The position numbers and the translations under genes were made by a program. From positions 558,001-622,000 of the forward strand of contig CAWKLF010000007.1 in the NCBI GenBank assembly GCA_963850425.1: a DNA stretch of 64,000 nt, in the 5' to 3' direction. The stretch's first letter is position 1. Each line of letters opens with the position of its first letter. This document shows, piece after piece, positions 1 to 7,960 of this stretch. The notes under the pieces were generated by a model that was given only the letters and a program-made list of their open reading frames with translations, did not search any database and was not told the origin of the DNA. The stretch comes from Gp1-AA133 sp963850425 (GTDB lineage Bacteria; Acidobacteriota; Terriglobia; Terriglobales; Acidobacteriaceae).

Positions 1-117
1 ATAAGCGGCGACGCCGTGGCTGGGGCGTAGCGGGTTATCGGACAGGCCGACCACCGCAATGGTTTTGGCGCGCTGAAGGATCTCGTAAATCTGGTCGGGA
101 ACGGCGGGGGCAGCCAT
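1..117 (-). CDS. CoA-binding (YccU-like) protein, N-terminal part only
   Basis: The visible 39 residues start at an ATG on the bottom strand and run off the left edge, so the 3' end is missing. They contain TIAVVGLSDNP followed by RPSHGVAAY. This is the first beta strand and nucleotide-binding loop of the small Rossmann-fold CoA-binding family (YccU-like), whose members are usually about 140 residues. The family is thought to bind CoA or a related nucleotide in the cytoplasm; its physiological role is poorly defined. Family assignment is good for so short a stretch, function is not. Confidence 0.7.
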   Translation of the reverse strand, partial: MAAPAVPDQIYEILQRAKTIAVVGLSDNPLRPSHGVAAY

Positions 118-203
118 AGGGGTCCTCGGATCGAATTTGGCGCGTCCGGCGAGGGCTGAGTCCGGCCGGCGACTGGCTGATTCATTCTAAAGCAGCGCGG
201 CGG

Positions 204-1457
204 CTACGACGACTTCTTGCTGGGTTCCGACTTTTGCTTGAACATCTTCAGGGCCAGCTTTCGGATGGTGTCGGATACCTCCTTGTTGCCGGATAAATTC
301 TTCAGGTCCGCAGTGAGCAGGTTCTTAATCAGGCCGAGAGAAACATCCAGGGGCGTGCGCGGATTGCCTACGAGGTTGCGGACCACGCCGTAGTTCTTAA
401 CGAAACGGCGCTTCATTGGAATCTGGCGCAACACGGCTTCGAGAACGTTTTTCTGATTGGCGAATTTCTCCACTTCGCCGTCGGTGATTTTCGGTGACTC
501 CAGGACGGCCAGCGCTACCAGTTTCGTGCTATCCCGGATCAGGATCGAGCGGTCTTCCTTGGTGCCCTTCATGGCCAGCTGAATCCGGCCCTTGATGTCA
601 AGTTTGGAAATCTTCTGCAGAGCGCTTCCCCGCTCGGTCTCTGCACCCGAGTGGGCTTTCTTGGTGGAAGTGACGCGCGCGGGGGTTACGGGCGTGGGCG
701 TCGCTGCAGGGGCGGGAGAGTTCACTTCAGGAGTGGCGGGAGCGGTTACTTGTATCTCTTCGGTTTGGGTGGCAACCGGCACGTGGCCAGGCGCCAAGAC
801 TTCGAACTCCTGGAAGCCCCCCATCGGCTGGAAAGGTTTCTCGCCTTCGAGCGCGAGTTCGCGGGCGTGCTCGGTCAGGAAGGCATCGACGACTGCGTCG
901 TCCACAAGATTATTTTCCTCGGGAGCGTTCGGTGCGGCAAACGATTCCTCCGGGGGTGTCTGTTGTTCGGGCTGAGGCGGCTGCAATTTTTCGATTGCGG
1001 GGGCTTCCTGAGGGAAAGCTTCTGCAGGTAACGAATTCGGATTCGCTGCCAGCGCACGCAGGATTTCTGGCGAACCTTGGACGCGGCTGCTGGCACGCAT
1101 CGCGTCGACGACCTCGCGTGAACCATTGGCCGCCATTTCCAAAAGGACCCTGGGTTTGATGCTGGGATTTTCGAGCAATGCGGGCAACAGGGGCGGCCGC
1201 AGATTTTCCGGTGCGATGAGGTAGTCGAGCACTTCCTGCGATGTGCCGGAATGCGAGGCCGCTTCCAGGGAAGATTTTAGCTCCCATCCTGCCAGAGTCA
1301 TGCGGGCCTGCTGGCCGAAAACTTTATTGTGGTTCGCGATGTGAACGAGGATCTCGATCATCTCGGGGCCCGGAACGGCCAAGGCCCCGCGGGCGGCGGC
1401 CTGCATGATGGTGGCAGACACCGACGACGAGCGAATCATGTCCATCATGCTTCGCAT
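204..1457 (-). CDS. Conserved helical-repeat protein of unknown function
   Basis: A 417-residue protein with three visible parts. Residues about 1-140 are short leucine-rich helical units with recurring 'L..NP' turns (LLENPSIKP, LRALAANPN), suggestive of a HEAT or LRV-like solenoid. Residues about 140-275 are low-complexity, rich in Pro, Glu, Ala and Thr. Residues about 285-405 are a basic helical domain beginning KLDIKGRIQLAMKG and containing another NPRTPLDV turn. No signal peptide or membrane segment is seen. It lies downstream of the HD-domain gene on the same strand with a 14-base gap, so co-transcription with prfB and that gene is likely. I do not recognise a function; a protein-interaction scaffold is a guess from the repeat pattern. 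Confidence 0.8.
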   Translation of the reverse strand: MRSMMDMIRSSSVSATIMQAAARGALAVPGPEMIEILVHIANHNKVFGQQARMTLAGWELKSSLEAASHSGTSQEVLDYLIAPENLRPPLLPALLENPSIKPRVLLEMAANGSREVVDAMRASSRVQGSPEILRALAANPNSLPAEAFPQEAPAIEKLQPPQPEQQTPPEESFAAPNAPEENNLVDDAVVDAFLTEHARELALEGEKPFQPMGGFQEFEVLAPGHVPVATQTEEIQVTAPATPEVNSPAPAATPTPVTPARVTSTKKAHSGAETERGSALQKISKLDIKGRIQLAMKGTKEDRSILIRDSTKLVALAVLESPKITDGEVEKFANQKNVLEAVLRQIPMKRRFVKNYGVVRNLVGNPRTPLDVSLGLIKNLLTADLKNLSGNKEVSDTIRKLALKMFKQKSEPSKKSS

Positions 1458-1471
1458 TTAAGGAGTCCTAA

Positions 1472-2089
1472 TTATGGCGATGAATGGGCGCGAGCGGCGC
1501 CATTCGCTGCCAGAGTTTCCAGTTCAGTAACTACCCGGTGCAATTCATCGACCAGTGAGTTCGGCTTGCCTTGGCGCAGCACGTCGAGAACCGCGCGGTA
1601 ATACCACAGCGTGCCCTCGCGCCGTCCGCTAAACCGTTCCCATACAGAATCGCCATCCTTGCGGTACTCGGCAAGGATAGTGCGCACATTGTGAAGTTTG
1701 TCGGCGGCGCTGACCAGGCGGATGTCCTCGCTGGCGGTCCGCAAATGATCGAGATACTCCAACTTGCGCGCCTTCCACGGCGGCTTGGGCGTCGTGTAGG
1801 CGTCGGTGCAGCCCGCAACAATGTTGGCGACCCGCTCCCCGAAAAGTTGATGGACCTGGTCCAGAACCGGGCGCCCGCCGCAATCTTCCACGACGTCGTG
1901 AAGAAGCGCGGCGATCGCTTCCTCCTCATCACCGCCGGCTTCAAGAACAAGTGCGGCCACGCTCATCAGGTGCGAGATGTAAGGGATGCCCGTCTTCTTG
2001 CGCGTCTGCAAGCCATGCTTCTCAGCCGCAAAAAGAAATGCTTCCTGGAAGCGCGCTCCCAGCTTTACGGACGGTGAAGGCGCGTTCAC
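1472..2089 (-). CDS. HD-domain hydrolase related to the (p)ppGpp hydrolase domain
   Basis: A 205-residue single-domain protein. RKKTGIPYISHLMSVAALV followed by AIAALLHDVVEDCGG gives the H...HD metal-binding pattern of RelA/SpoT hydrolase domains, and LVSAADKLHNVR supplies the downstream Asp and the conserved ADKLHN motif. No synthetase, TGS or ACT domain follows, so by family it resembles small alarmone hydrolases (MESH1-like), which remove pyrophosphate from (p)ppGpp or act on related nucleotides. The start is a GTG overlapping the prfB stop codon by four bases, so it is probably translationally coupled to prfB. Substrate specificity cannot be read from sequence alone. Confidence 0.85.
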   Translation of the reverse strand: MNAPSPSVKLGARFQEAFLFAAEKHGLQTRKKTGIPYISHLMSVAALVLEAGGDEEEAIAALLHDVVEDCGGRPVLDQVHQLFGERVANIVAGCTDAYTTPKPPWKARKLEYLDHLRTASEDIRLVSAADKLHNVRTILAEYRKDGDSVWERFSGRREGTLWYYRAVLDVLRQGKPNSLVDELHRVVTELETLAANGAARAHSSP

Positions 2090-3187
2090 GATTTCTCTCC
2101 GCGGCGCATGCGCAGGTAGGCCTGGATGAACGGTTGCAGGTCGCCATCGAGAATGCGATCTACATCGCCGATTTCTTCCTTGGTGCGGTGATCCTTCACC
2201 ATGCGGTAGGGCTGCAGGACGTAGGAACGGATCTGGGACCCGAAGTCGATGTCCAGTTTCGAGTCTTCGATTTTCCTCGTGGCCTCGCGTTTTTTCTCCA
2301 GCTCAAGTTCGTAGATCTTGGAGCGGAGCATGCTCATGGCCCGGTCGCGGTTTTTGTGTTGCGAGCGCTCGTTCTGACAACTGGCCACAAGTCCGGTGGG
2401 GAGGTGCGTGATGCGCACGGCGGAATCGGTGGTGTTGACGTGCTGTCCGCCCTTGCCGCTGGAACGGTAGGTGTCGACGCGCAGATCTTCCGGTTTGATT
2501 ACGACATCGATGCTGTCGTCAATTTCCGGAGATACGAAGACGCTGGCGAACGAAGTATGACGGCGCTTGGCCTGATCAAAGGGAGAGATGCGCACCAGGC
2601 GATGCACGCCGATTTCGCTGGTCAGCAGGCCGAAGGCGTATTGTCCATTTACGCCGAAGGTTGCGGACTTGATGCCGGCTTCTTCGGCGGGCTGGTAATC
2701 GTAAACAACGGTTGGGAAGCCTTTCCGTTCGGCCCAGCGAAGATACATGCGCAACAGCATGTCGGCCCAATCCTGCGAGTCGACGCCCCCGGCGCCGGCG
2801 TGAATGGTAACGATTGCGTTGCGCGCATCGTTTTCGCCGGAGAGAAGAGTTTCGGTCTCGAGGCGGTCGACCAGGCTTTGCAGGCCGCTGATTTCGCGCT
2901 GCAAGTCACCATTGACGCTCTCGCCCTCGCGGATCAACTCGAAATAGGCGCCAATGTCGTCCACGCGACGGACTAACTCTGCATCAGTGGAGAGCGCTTC
3001 TTCGATGCGCTTTTTCTCGCGCATAACCTGTTGGGATCTTTCGGGGTTCGACCAGAGGTTGGGGTCCGAAGCCTGCTTCTCGATTTCGGTCTGCTGCTGA
3101 CGCAGTTTGTCCGCGTCAAAGATACTCCCGCAGAGTGCGCACTTTGCCCTTCAGGCCGTTGTACTGCTGCTCGAATTCTTCAAACAT
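2086..3187 (-). CDS. prfB: Peptide chain release factor 2 (programmed +1 frameshift)
   Basis: RF2 recognises UGA and UAA stop codons and triggers peptide release. Translation starts at an ATG (3187-3185) and meets an in-frame TGA at 3118-3116 after 23 codons. The slippery sequence TAT CTT TGA C, preceded by a GGGAG Shine-Dalgarno-like stretch, is the classic autoregulatory frameshift site. After a +1 shift the frame continues GAC GCG GAC to the stop at 2086, giving 366 residues. The stop-codon recognition tripeptide SPF is at about residues 201-203 and the catalytic GGQ at about 246-248, both where they are expected. Annotating only the long frame from 3024 would lose 54 residues. It follows lnt closely, and the HD-domain gene overlaps its stop. 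Confidence 0.97.
3116..3130 (-). promoter_or_regulatory. prfB programmed +1 frameshift site
   Basis: On the bottom strand the sequence reads GGGAG-TAT-CTT-TGA-C. An internal Shine-Dalgarno-like GGGAG sits three bases before CTT, the slippery CTT codon precedes the in-frame TGA, and C follows the stop. This matches the known bacterial RF2 autoregulation signal, where low RF2 favours slippage and completion of RF2. Confidence 0.95.
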
Positions 3188-3190
3188 GGA

Positions 3191-4795
3191 CTAAGACTCT
3201 GTCTTTCGCTGGAGTGTGAAGCGCGCGAGCAGCGCTCCGATAGAAATTATCGCACACAGATAGGCGAACCAGTCGCCGTGCCGGGAATAGAACGTAGTTA
3301 CCTTGGTGAGGGCGTAGGGCGCAGGCAGCGCCGCACGGGTCTTTCGATCCAGACGGGCAACGATGCGTCCGTAAGGATCAATCGATGCGGTGAGGCCGGT
3401 ATTGGTATCGCGCAGAAGCCAGCGATTGTTCTCGACAGCGCGCATGCGAGCCTGGTTCAGGTGTTGCGCCCAAGCGCCCGAGTCGCCGTACCAGCCATCG
3501 TTCGAAATGTTGACCAGCACGTCAGCGTCATCGGCAACCAACTGACGAACCTCGTTGGGAAAGATGGATTCGTAGCAAATGAAGAGACCGAGCCTTTGGT
3601 TCCCTGCTTGCAGAGGCTCGTGGAGAGTGCCTCGCGTGAAATTTCCAACGGCTTGGGTGAGCCCGCTCGCGAAAGAGAAAACCGATGCGAACGGAACATA
3701 TTCGCCGAACGGCACGAGATGAATCTTGCTGTAGCGCGCCGTCCATTCGCCGGCCGGGCTGATGAGAGATGCGGAGTTGAAAATGGTTTGCGGGTTGTCG
3801 ACGCCGATCGACCCAATCACCAGCCACGTGTTGGCCTTGCGCGCAAGTTCGCTGATGGGCTGTCGAAAGCTGGGATCATTGGTCTGAAACGGAGCTGGAG
3901 ATTCCGGCCAGACAATTAGATCAGGCGGCTGGGGCGGCTTGCGGTCAGGGTTCAGGCTGAGCGCGGAGAATTCGCGGAGCGCGCTCTGCATCTGGTCGTC
4001 GGTCCAGGCGTCGGTACTTCCCACGGAAAGATTCTGTTGCAGAAGTAGGGCCGTGTGGTCCGCAAAGACCGGGGGCAGTGTTAGCCAACGCCCTGCCTGT
4101 AACAGCAGAGCAGCGGCCAGAGAGGTAATCATCAGCGTTCGCCGCCGGCTGCGGTGCACGAGAAAAGTCGCGGCGAAGGCAACGTTTACCAGCAAAATTT
4201 CGAACGACAGGCCGTAGACTCCGGTCACGGTGGCGACGCGGGTGAGTGGAATGTTGTCGACTTGCGTGATGCCCAGAAGGTCCCACGGGAAGCCGCTGAT
4301 GCGCGTACGCGCCAGTTCGATCGCCACCCAGAGAAATGGTGCGGAAAGAAGAGCCAGGCGGTTTCCGGAGTCCTTGCGCGCGAGAAGGCTGACCAGCAAT
4401 CCGAACGAGCCGTGGTAGAGCCCGAGATACAGAGCGAAGAGCAAGAGCACCAGAAGGCCCACGGGCGCGCTGAGGCCGCCGTACTGATGCATTGTGTCGT
4501 AGACCCAGTAGCAAGTGCCGAGATACCAGAGCACACCACACGCATAACCCAACAGAAATCCTTGCCAGGGGCGGGCGGGAACTAACTTGCGGGATTCGTC
4601 GAGCTGCAGCGTCTCGGGATCGCGGGCCTGGAGAAGCGCGACCAGAAGCGGAGCAATCGAGATCCACGTCAGAACGTATAAGCCTGGAAGCGGGAAACTT
4701 AGAATCTGCAGCGCTGCCGAGAACACAACGAGCAACCAGGCTTGCTTGCGAATTTGACGCACCGTGGAAGGATAGCAAACCTGGTGTTCTGCCAC
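3191..4795 (-). CDS. lnt: Apolipoprotein N-acyltransferase
   Basis: Lnt adds the third acyl chain to the N-terminal cysteine of lipoproteins in the inner membrane. The 534-residue protein has a hydrophobic N-terminal half with about six to seven membrane segments, then a nitrilase-fold domain from about residue 245. The catalytic triad is visible: Glu298 (IVWPESPAP), Lys357 (RYSKIHLVPFGEYVP) and Cys407 (LFICYESIFP). A last membrane helix lies near the C-terminus. It starts with GTG and ends four bases before the prfB start, so the two are probably one transcript. The PotD lipoprotein encoded later in this window would be one of its substrates. Confidence 0.97.
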   Translation of the reverse strand: MAEHQVCYPSTVRQIRKQAWLLVVFSAALQILSFPLPGLYVLTWISIAPLLVALLQARDPETLQLDESRKLVPARPWQGFLLGYACGVLWYLGTCYWVYDTMHQYGGLSAPVGLLVLLLFALYLGLYHGSFGLLVSLLARKDSGNRLALLSAPFLWVAIELARTRISGFPWDLLGITQVDNIPLTRVATVTGVYGLSFEILLVNVAFAATFLVHRSRRRTLMITSLAAALLLQAGRWLTLPPVFADHTALLLQQNLSVGSTDAWTDDQMQSALREFSALSLNPDRKPPQPPDLIVWPESPAPFQTNDPSFRQPISELARKANTWLVIGSIGVDNPQTIFNSASLISPAGEWTARYSKIHLVPFGEYVPFASVFSFASGLTQAVGNFTRGTLHEPLQAGNQRLGLFICYESIFPNEVRQLVADDADVLVNISNDGWYGDSGAWAQHLNQARMRAVENNRWLLRDTNTGLTASIDPYGRIVARLDRKTRAALPAPYALTKVTTFYSRHGDWFAYLCAIISIGALLARFTLQRKTES

Positions 4796-4800
4796 GTTCT

Positions 4801-4922
4801 AAAGCTTTAAACCGCCAAGGTCGCTGAGAAGGGCCGCGATGGACGCAAAGAAGGATATTTGAAGTCCCTGACATTTCTTTGCGAGCTTAGCGGATGTTCT
4901 TTGCGTCCTTTGCGGTTAAAAG
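4801..4922. repeat. Imperfect long inverted repeat (REP-like)
   Basis: The gap between lnt and the next gene is almost filled by two imperfectly complementary arms. The left arm (about 4801-4858) contains TTTAAACCGCCAAGG and GGACGCAAAGAAGG. The right arm (about 4871-4922) contains TTTCTTTGCGAG and GTCCTTTGCGGTTAAAAG, largely its reverse complement. The right arm overlaps the last codons of the downstream gene. Such AACCGC-AAGG-GACGCAAAG modules are typical of short dispersed intergenic repeats. Confidence 0.6.
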
Positions 4923-5542
4923 CTCTTGCCTTCCATCGGCCGGGCCATTTTTTCACGAATGAAATTCACGATGTCGGATGTCACGTAGGGAGGGGGCGTG
5001 ATCCGAAAGATCGGTTTGCCTGAGACGGGCTTTAGGGAAACATCTTTCCATGCCGGGTCGCCATTCTTTGCTTCATGAAGAATAGCGGCGTCGGCTCGGT
5101 CGAGAAATTCACGCGCCGAGCTTTTGAAATCGGCGGTCGAGGGATCGAGCACGGTGACGTATAGATCTGGGCGTAAAAATTTCAGGATGCTGTTCGATTC
5201 AACAATAACGCTCTGCGCGTTGTTTAGTTTTTCACGGATCCTGGGCATCGCCTCGGCCAGCCTTCCCTGCTCTGTGCGAACCCACCACACGCGCTCGGCT
5301 CCGGCCGCCAGGAAGCGAGACGTATCGGAATCCCCATTGCGGGTCTTTTCTTCCGTGATTGCCCAGGAGTGATCGGCCGTTGCGCAGTCGCATGCCTGTC
5401 CGTTAGCCGAGCAAATGCCATGGCCGTATTGTGTGATTTTGAAGGCGGTCCAGGCAAACTCCGGCAATGCCGAAATCAGGCCGGCAACCACACTGGTCTT
5501 GCCTACGTTCCGGGAATGGCCGCCGATGACGATGATGGACAT
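4916..5542 (-). CDS. P-loop NTPase-fold protein with a C-x6-C-x-C cluster
   Basis: A 208-residue protein beginning MSIIVIGGHSRNVGKTS. This is a Walker A motif at residues 7-17 like that of MobB/dethiobiotin-synthetase-type P-loop proteins. Residues 44-53 hold Cys44, Cys51 and Cys53 inside GHGICSANGQACDC, followed by several conserved-looking His, Asp and Ser residues; a metal or cluster site is possible. VTVLDPSTADFK and ADAAILHEAKNG resemble strand ends of the same fold. No membrane segment. It stands alone between two bottom-strand genes, with no molybdopterin genes beside it. I recognise the fold but not the function. Confidence 0.75.
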   Translation of the reverse strand: MSIIVIGGHSRNVGKTSVVAGLISALPEFAWTAFKITQYGHGICSANGQACDCATADHSWAITEEKTRNGDSDTSRFLAAGAERVWWVRTEQGRLAEAMPRIREKLNNAQSVIVESNSILKFLRPDLYVTVLDPSTADFKSSAREFLDRADAAILHEAKNGDPAWKDVSLKPVSGKPIFRITPPPYVTSDIVNFIREKMARPMEGKSF

Positions 5543-5586
5543 GAGAGAGTCGTGGGTGCGTCAACCCTTGGTCGCGTGTGTTGGTT

Positions 5587-5628
5587 GTCGGTCGTCGGCT
5601 GTCGGCTGTCGGCTGTCGGCTGTCGGCG
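5587..5628. repeat. Heptamer tandem repeat (GTCGGCT)n
   Basis: Six consecutive 7-base units lie between the P-loop gene and lpxD: GTCGGTC, four perfect GTCGGCT, then GTCGGCG. No reading frame is built on it. Such arrays can vary in copy number by slippage. Confidence 0.85.
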
Positions 5629-5645
5629 AACGACGTTACATGACT

Positions 5646-6653
5646 TTACATATCGGTGGATGATTTCTTCGCTAGCTTCGCCAACACCCCCAATTCTTTC
5701 AGATACTCTTTGATTGGGCGTGCGGGGGTTCCCCAGAATACGATTCCCTTTCCGCGGATCACTTTCTTGCTGGGGATGCCGCTTTGCGCGCCCAGGATGG
5801 CTCCTGACTCGATGCGCACGTGATCGGCGATGCCGACCTGGCCTCCTACAACCACACCGTTTTCGATCACCGAGCTGCCGGAAACGCCGGTCTGGGCGGC
5901 GATCACTACGTCTTCCCCGATGTCGACATTGTGGCCGACATGCACGAGATTGTCGATTTTTGTGCCCCGCCGGATGCGCGTGACATCGAGGGCCCCTCGG
6001 TCGACCGTCGAGTTAGCTCCGATTTCGACGTCATTTTCGATTTCCAGCCGGCCAACCTGCGGGAACTTTTCGTAACGGCCGGTCTTCGCGTCGGGAACGT
6101 AGCCAAATCCGTCGCTGCCCAATACGGTGCCAGCGTGAACGGCGACGCGGTCGCCGAGCCGAACCTGGGGATAGATCGTGACGTTCGGATAAATGCGGCA
6201 ATCACGGCCAATCGTGACATCCGGTCCGACCACGCAACCGGCTCCGATGCGCGTGCCTTCGCCGATGGTCACTTTCTCCCGAATCACCGCGCGCTCTTCG
6301 ACCGTGACATTCTTCGCCAGTTTTGCGCCCGCGTTAATCACGGCAGTTTTGTGCCTGGTACCCGCAGAGTTTGCGGCAGCCTGAAGCCATGCACCGGCGC
6401 GGGCAAATGCCAGGCGCGGCTGCGCCACAATGAGGATGGGCTTGTGGTGAGCGCCGTTGGCTGCGAATTCACCCGCGATAATCGCTGACGCTCGCGATTC
6501 GATAGCTTGCGGAAGATGCTGAGCACTTTCGACGAAGACGAGGTCGCCTGGCTGTGCCGACGACAGGCTGGCGATTCCGGAAATCTCCGCTTGGCCATCC
6601 CCCACCAGGGTCGCACCGAGGAAAGCTGCAACGTCTTTGAGCGCCCGCTTCAT
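5646..6653 (-). CDS. lpxD: UDP-3-O-acylglucosamine N-acyltransferase
   Basis: LpxD transfers a 3-hydroxyacyl chain to UDP-3-O-acyl-glucosamine, the third step of lipid A synthesis. The chosen start is MKRALKDVAAFLG (ATG at 6653-6651), giving 335 residues, the usual length. The frame stays open upstream to 6926, but the extra 91 residues do not resemble the family. The N-terminal uridine-binding domain contains SLSSAQPGDLVFVES. It is followed by hexapeptide repeats of a left-handed beta helix (VTIGEGTRIGAGCVVGPDV and similar). The catalytic histidine lies in LVHVGHNVDIGED. A C-terminal helical tail follows. With lnt and the acyltransferase nearby it forms an outer-membrane biogenesis neighbourhood. 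Confidence 0.96.
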   Translation of the reverse strand: MKRALKDVAAFLGATLVGDGQAEISGIASLSSAQPGDLVFVESAQHLPQAIESRASAIIAGEFAANGAHHKPILIVAQPRLAFARAGAWLQAAANSAGTRHKTAVINAGAKLAKNVTVEERAVIREKVTIGEGTRIGAGCVVGPDVTIGRDCRIYPNVTIYPQVRLGDRVAVHAGTVLGSDGFGYVPDAKTGRYEKFPQVGRLEIENDVEIGANSTVDRGALDVTRIRRGTKIDNLVHVGHNVDIGEDVVIAAQTGVSGSSVIENGVVVGGQVGIADHVRIESGAILGAQSGIPSKKVIRGKGIVFWGTPARPIKEYLKELGVLAKLAKKSSTDM

Positions 6654-6728
6654 GGCTCTTGTATAGCAGCCGGGCAGCAGGAAAGGAAAGTTTTCCGCGA
6701 CAGACCTCGCGGTCCATACAATCCCTGC

Positions 6729-6869
6729 ATGCAACGAAAGATCTTCTGGCTCATCGTGATCATCCTGGAACTTGCGACTTTCTGGCTTCCAGTGTGGTAT
6801 CAGGTGTTCTCTATCATTCCAATCGTGGCGATCGCGTGGTGGGTGGCTTACCGCAGCGACTGGTTTTAA
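6729..6869 (+). CDS. Small two-helix membrane protein (46 aa)
   Basis: Begins MQRKIFWLIVIILELATFW and ends WWVAYRSDWF. Two hydrophobic segments (about residues 5-20 and 22-40) are separated by a short turn with a Pro, with basic and acidic residues at the ends. It lies on the opposite strand between lpxD and the acyltransferase gene and overlaps the latter's end by four bases, tail to tail. No strong Shine-Dalgarno is seen, so expression is unproven. The composition is that of a genuine small membrane protein and unlike an antisense shadow. Function unknown. Confidence 0.55.
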   Translation: MQRKIFWLIVIILELATFWLPVWYQVFSIIPIVAIAWWVAYRSDWF

Positions 6870-7789
6870 TAGAGCGATGGTTGGCCGGGAGGACGCGTCT
6901 TCCATCGCCGGTGGACCCAGAGCCACTGGTCGGGATAACGCCGCACGACCTCTTCGATCACTTTCGTGAACTTAGCCGTATTGGCGACGATATCGGCGTC
7001 ATTGTTGCCGGTGCGAATGAGGGGCACGGCCGGATCAAATCGCAGCCGGTATTTTCGGAGGACCGGATCCCAAATCGTAAAACCGGGAACGACGGCGGCA
7101 TCGGTGCGCAGGGCAATGCGTGCCAGGCCGCTCGCCGTGCAGGCGGGGATCCCGAAAAAATCCACGAACACTCCTTCGGGCGGAGTCATGTTGGTGTCGA
7201 TAAGGATGCCGACCGTGGCGCCCGCTTTCATGGCACGCAGGAGCTCTCGGGCGGGGTCATGCTTGAGGATGGGCGTGTTGCCGTGCATGGTGCGGTAGCG
7301 GCGCACCAGGGCGTCGAGATAGGGATTGTCGAGCGGACGCATCACGAAATGCAGAGGGTGGCCGTAGAGGGAGTGGGCAAACGCGGAGAGTTCCCAGCCG
7401 CCGATGTGGCCGGTTAGGAACAGAACGCCCTTGCCGCGCTGAGAGGCGCGGTCGAAATTCTCATAACCGTCATAGGTGACGGTGCGGTTGACATTCTCAC
7501 GCGTGTATCGGGGAAAAAGGCAGACTTCAGCGAACTGGCGCCCCAGAGAGGTGAAGACATGGCGGACAATCCTGCGGCGTTCGCCGACGGATTTCTTGGG
7601 GAAGGCTAGCGCAAGGTTGCGCATACCGACACGCCGAAGCTTTCCATGCAGCAGGTAGATGGTCTGTCCCAGGACTATCCCCACAGCCCGTGCCAACGGT
7701 CGCGGAAGAGCGCCGATCGTCCTTACCACCGCCCAAGCGAGCGCGTATTCGATTCGGGTCCACATCGGACGAAGCGGTGACCGTATCAT
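6866..7789 (-). CDS. Lipid A-type lysophospholipid acyltransferase (LpxL/HtrB-like)
   Basis: A 307-residue member of the lipid A late acyltransferase family. It has a hydrophobic N-terminal segment (AWAVVRTIGALPRP...), the catalytic HX4E motif as HIGGWE, and the conserved late motif GIPACTASGLARIALRT. The C-terminal block reads YPDQWLWVHRRWKTRP. By family it adds a secondary acyl chain from acyl-ACP to a lipid A precursor or similar glycolipid at the inner face of the inner membrane. The start may instead be the second Met (MWTRIEYA, 24 bases in); neither has a good ribosome-binding site. Its place beside lpxD and lnt supports an envelope role. Confidence 0.88.
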   Translation of the reverse strand: MIRSPLRPMWTRIEYALAWAVVRTIGALPRPLARAVGIVLGQTIYLLHGKLRRVGMRNLALAFPKKSVGERRRIVRHVFTSLGRQFAEVCLFPRYTRENVNRTVTYDGYENFDRASQRGKGVLFLTGHIGGWELSAFAHSLYGHPLHFVMRPLDNPYLDALVRRYRTMHGNTPILKHDPARELLRAMKAGATVGILIDTNMTPPEGVFVDFFGIPACTASGLARIALRTDAAVVPGFTIWDPVLRKYRLRFDPAVPLIRTGNNDADIVANTAKFTKVIEEVVRRYPDQWLWVHRRWKTRPPGQPSLY

Positions 7790-7915
7790 CGGGGATTTTT
7801 AACTGTCAATGAATCGATGGAGACGGATATGGCCATTGGCATTTGTCTTGGCAAGCCAGCGGGTAATGGATGGAACCATCAGGCACGGTCGATGGGGCTG
7901 GAGGTTAGAGATGGG

Positions 7916-7939
7916 GCGGCGGGCGAGGGCGCCCGCCGC
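7916..7939. repeat. GC-rich palindrome, copy 1 (same core as 21283-21302)
   Basis: GCGGCGGGCG-AGGG-CGCCCGCCGC is a perfect 10-bp stem with a 4-base loop, just after the end of the SYLF gene. Its inner 20 bases recur identically at 21283-21302. There is no T-tract, so it is more likely a REP-like hairpin than a standard terminator. Confidence 0.75.
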
Positions 7940-7960
7940 TGCACTGATATGTTGGTATGG

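Noticed and set aside
5587..5628. The heptamer array as a CRISPR or origin repeat.
   Set aside because: Units are directly adjacent with no spacers, no cas or dnaA gene is near, and the length is only six units.
6654..6926. N-terminal extension of lpxD by 91 residues.
   Set aside because: Unrelated to LpxD, contains no family motif, and covers the small opposite-strand gene. The start MKRALKDV gives the normal family length.
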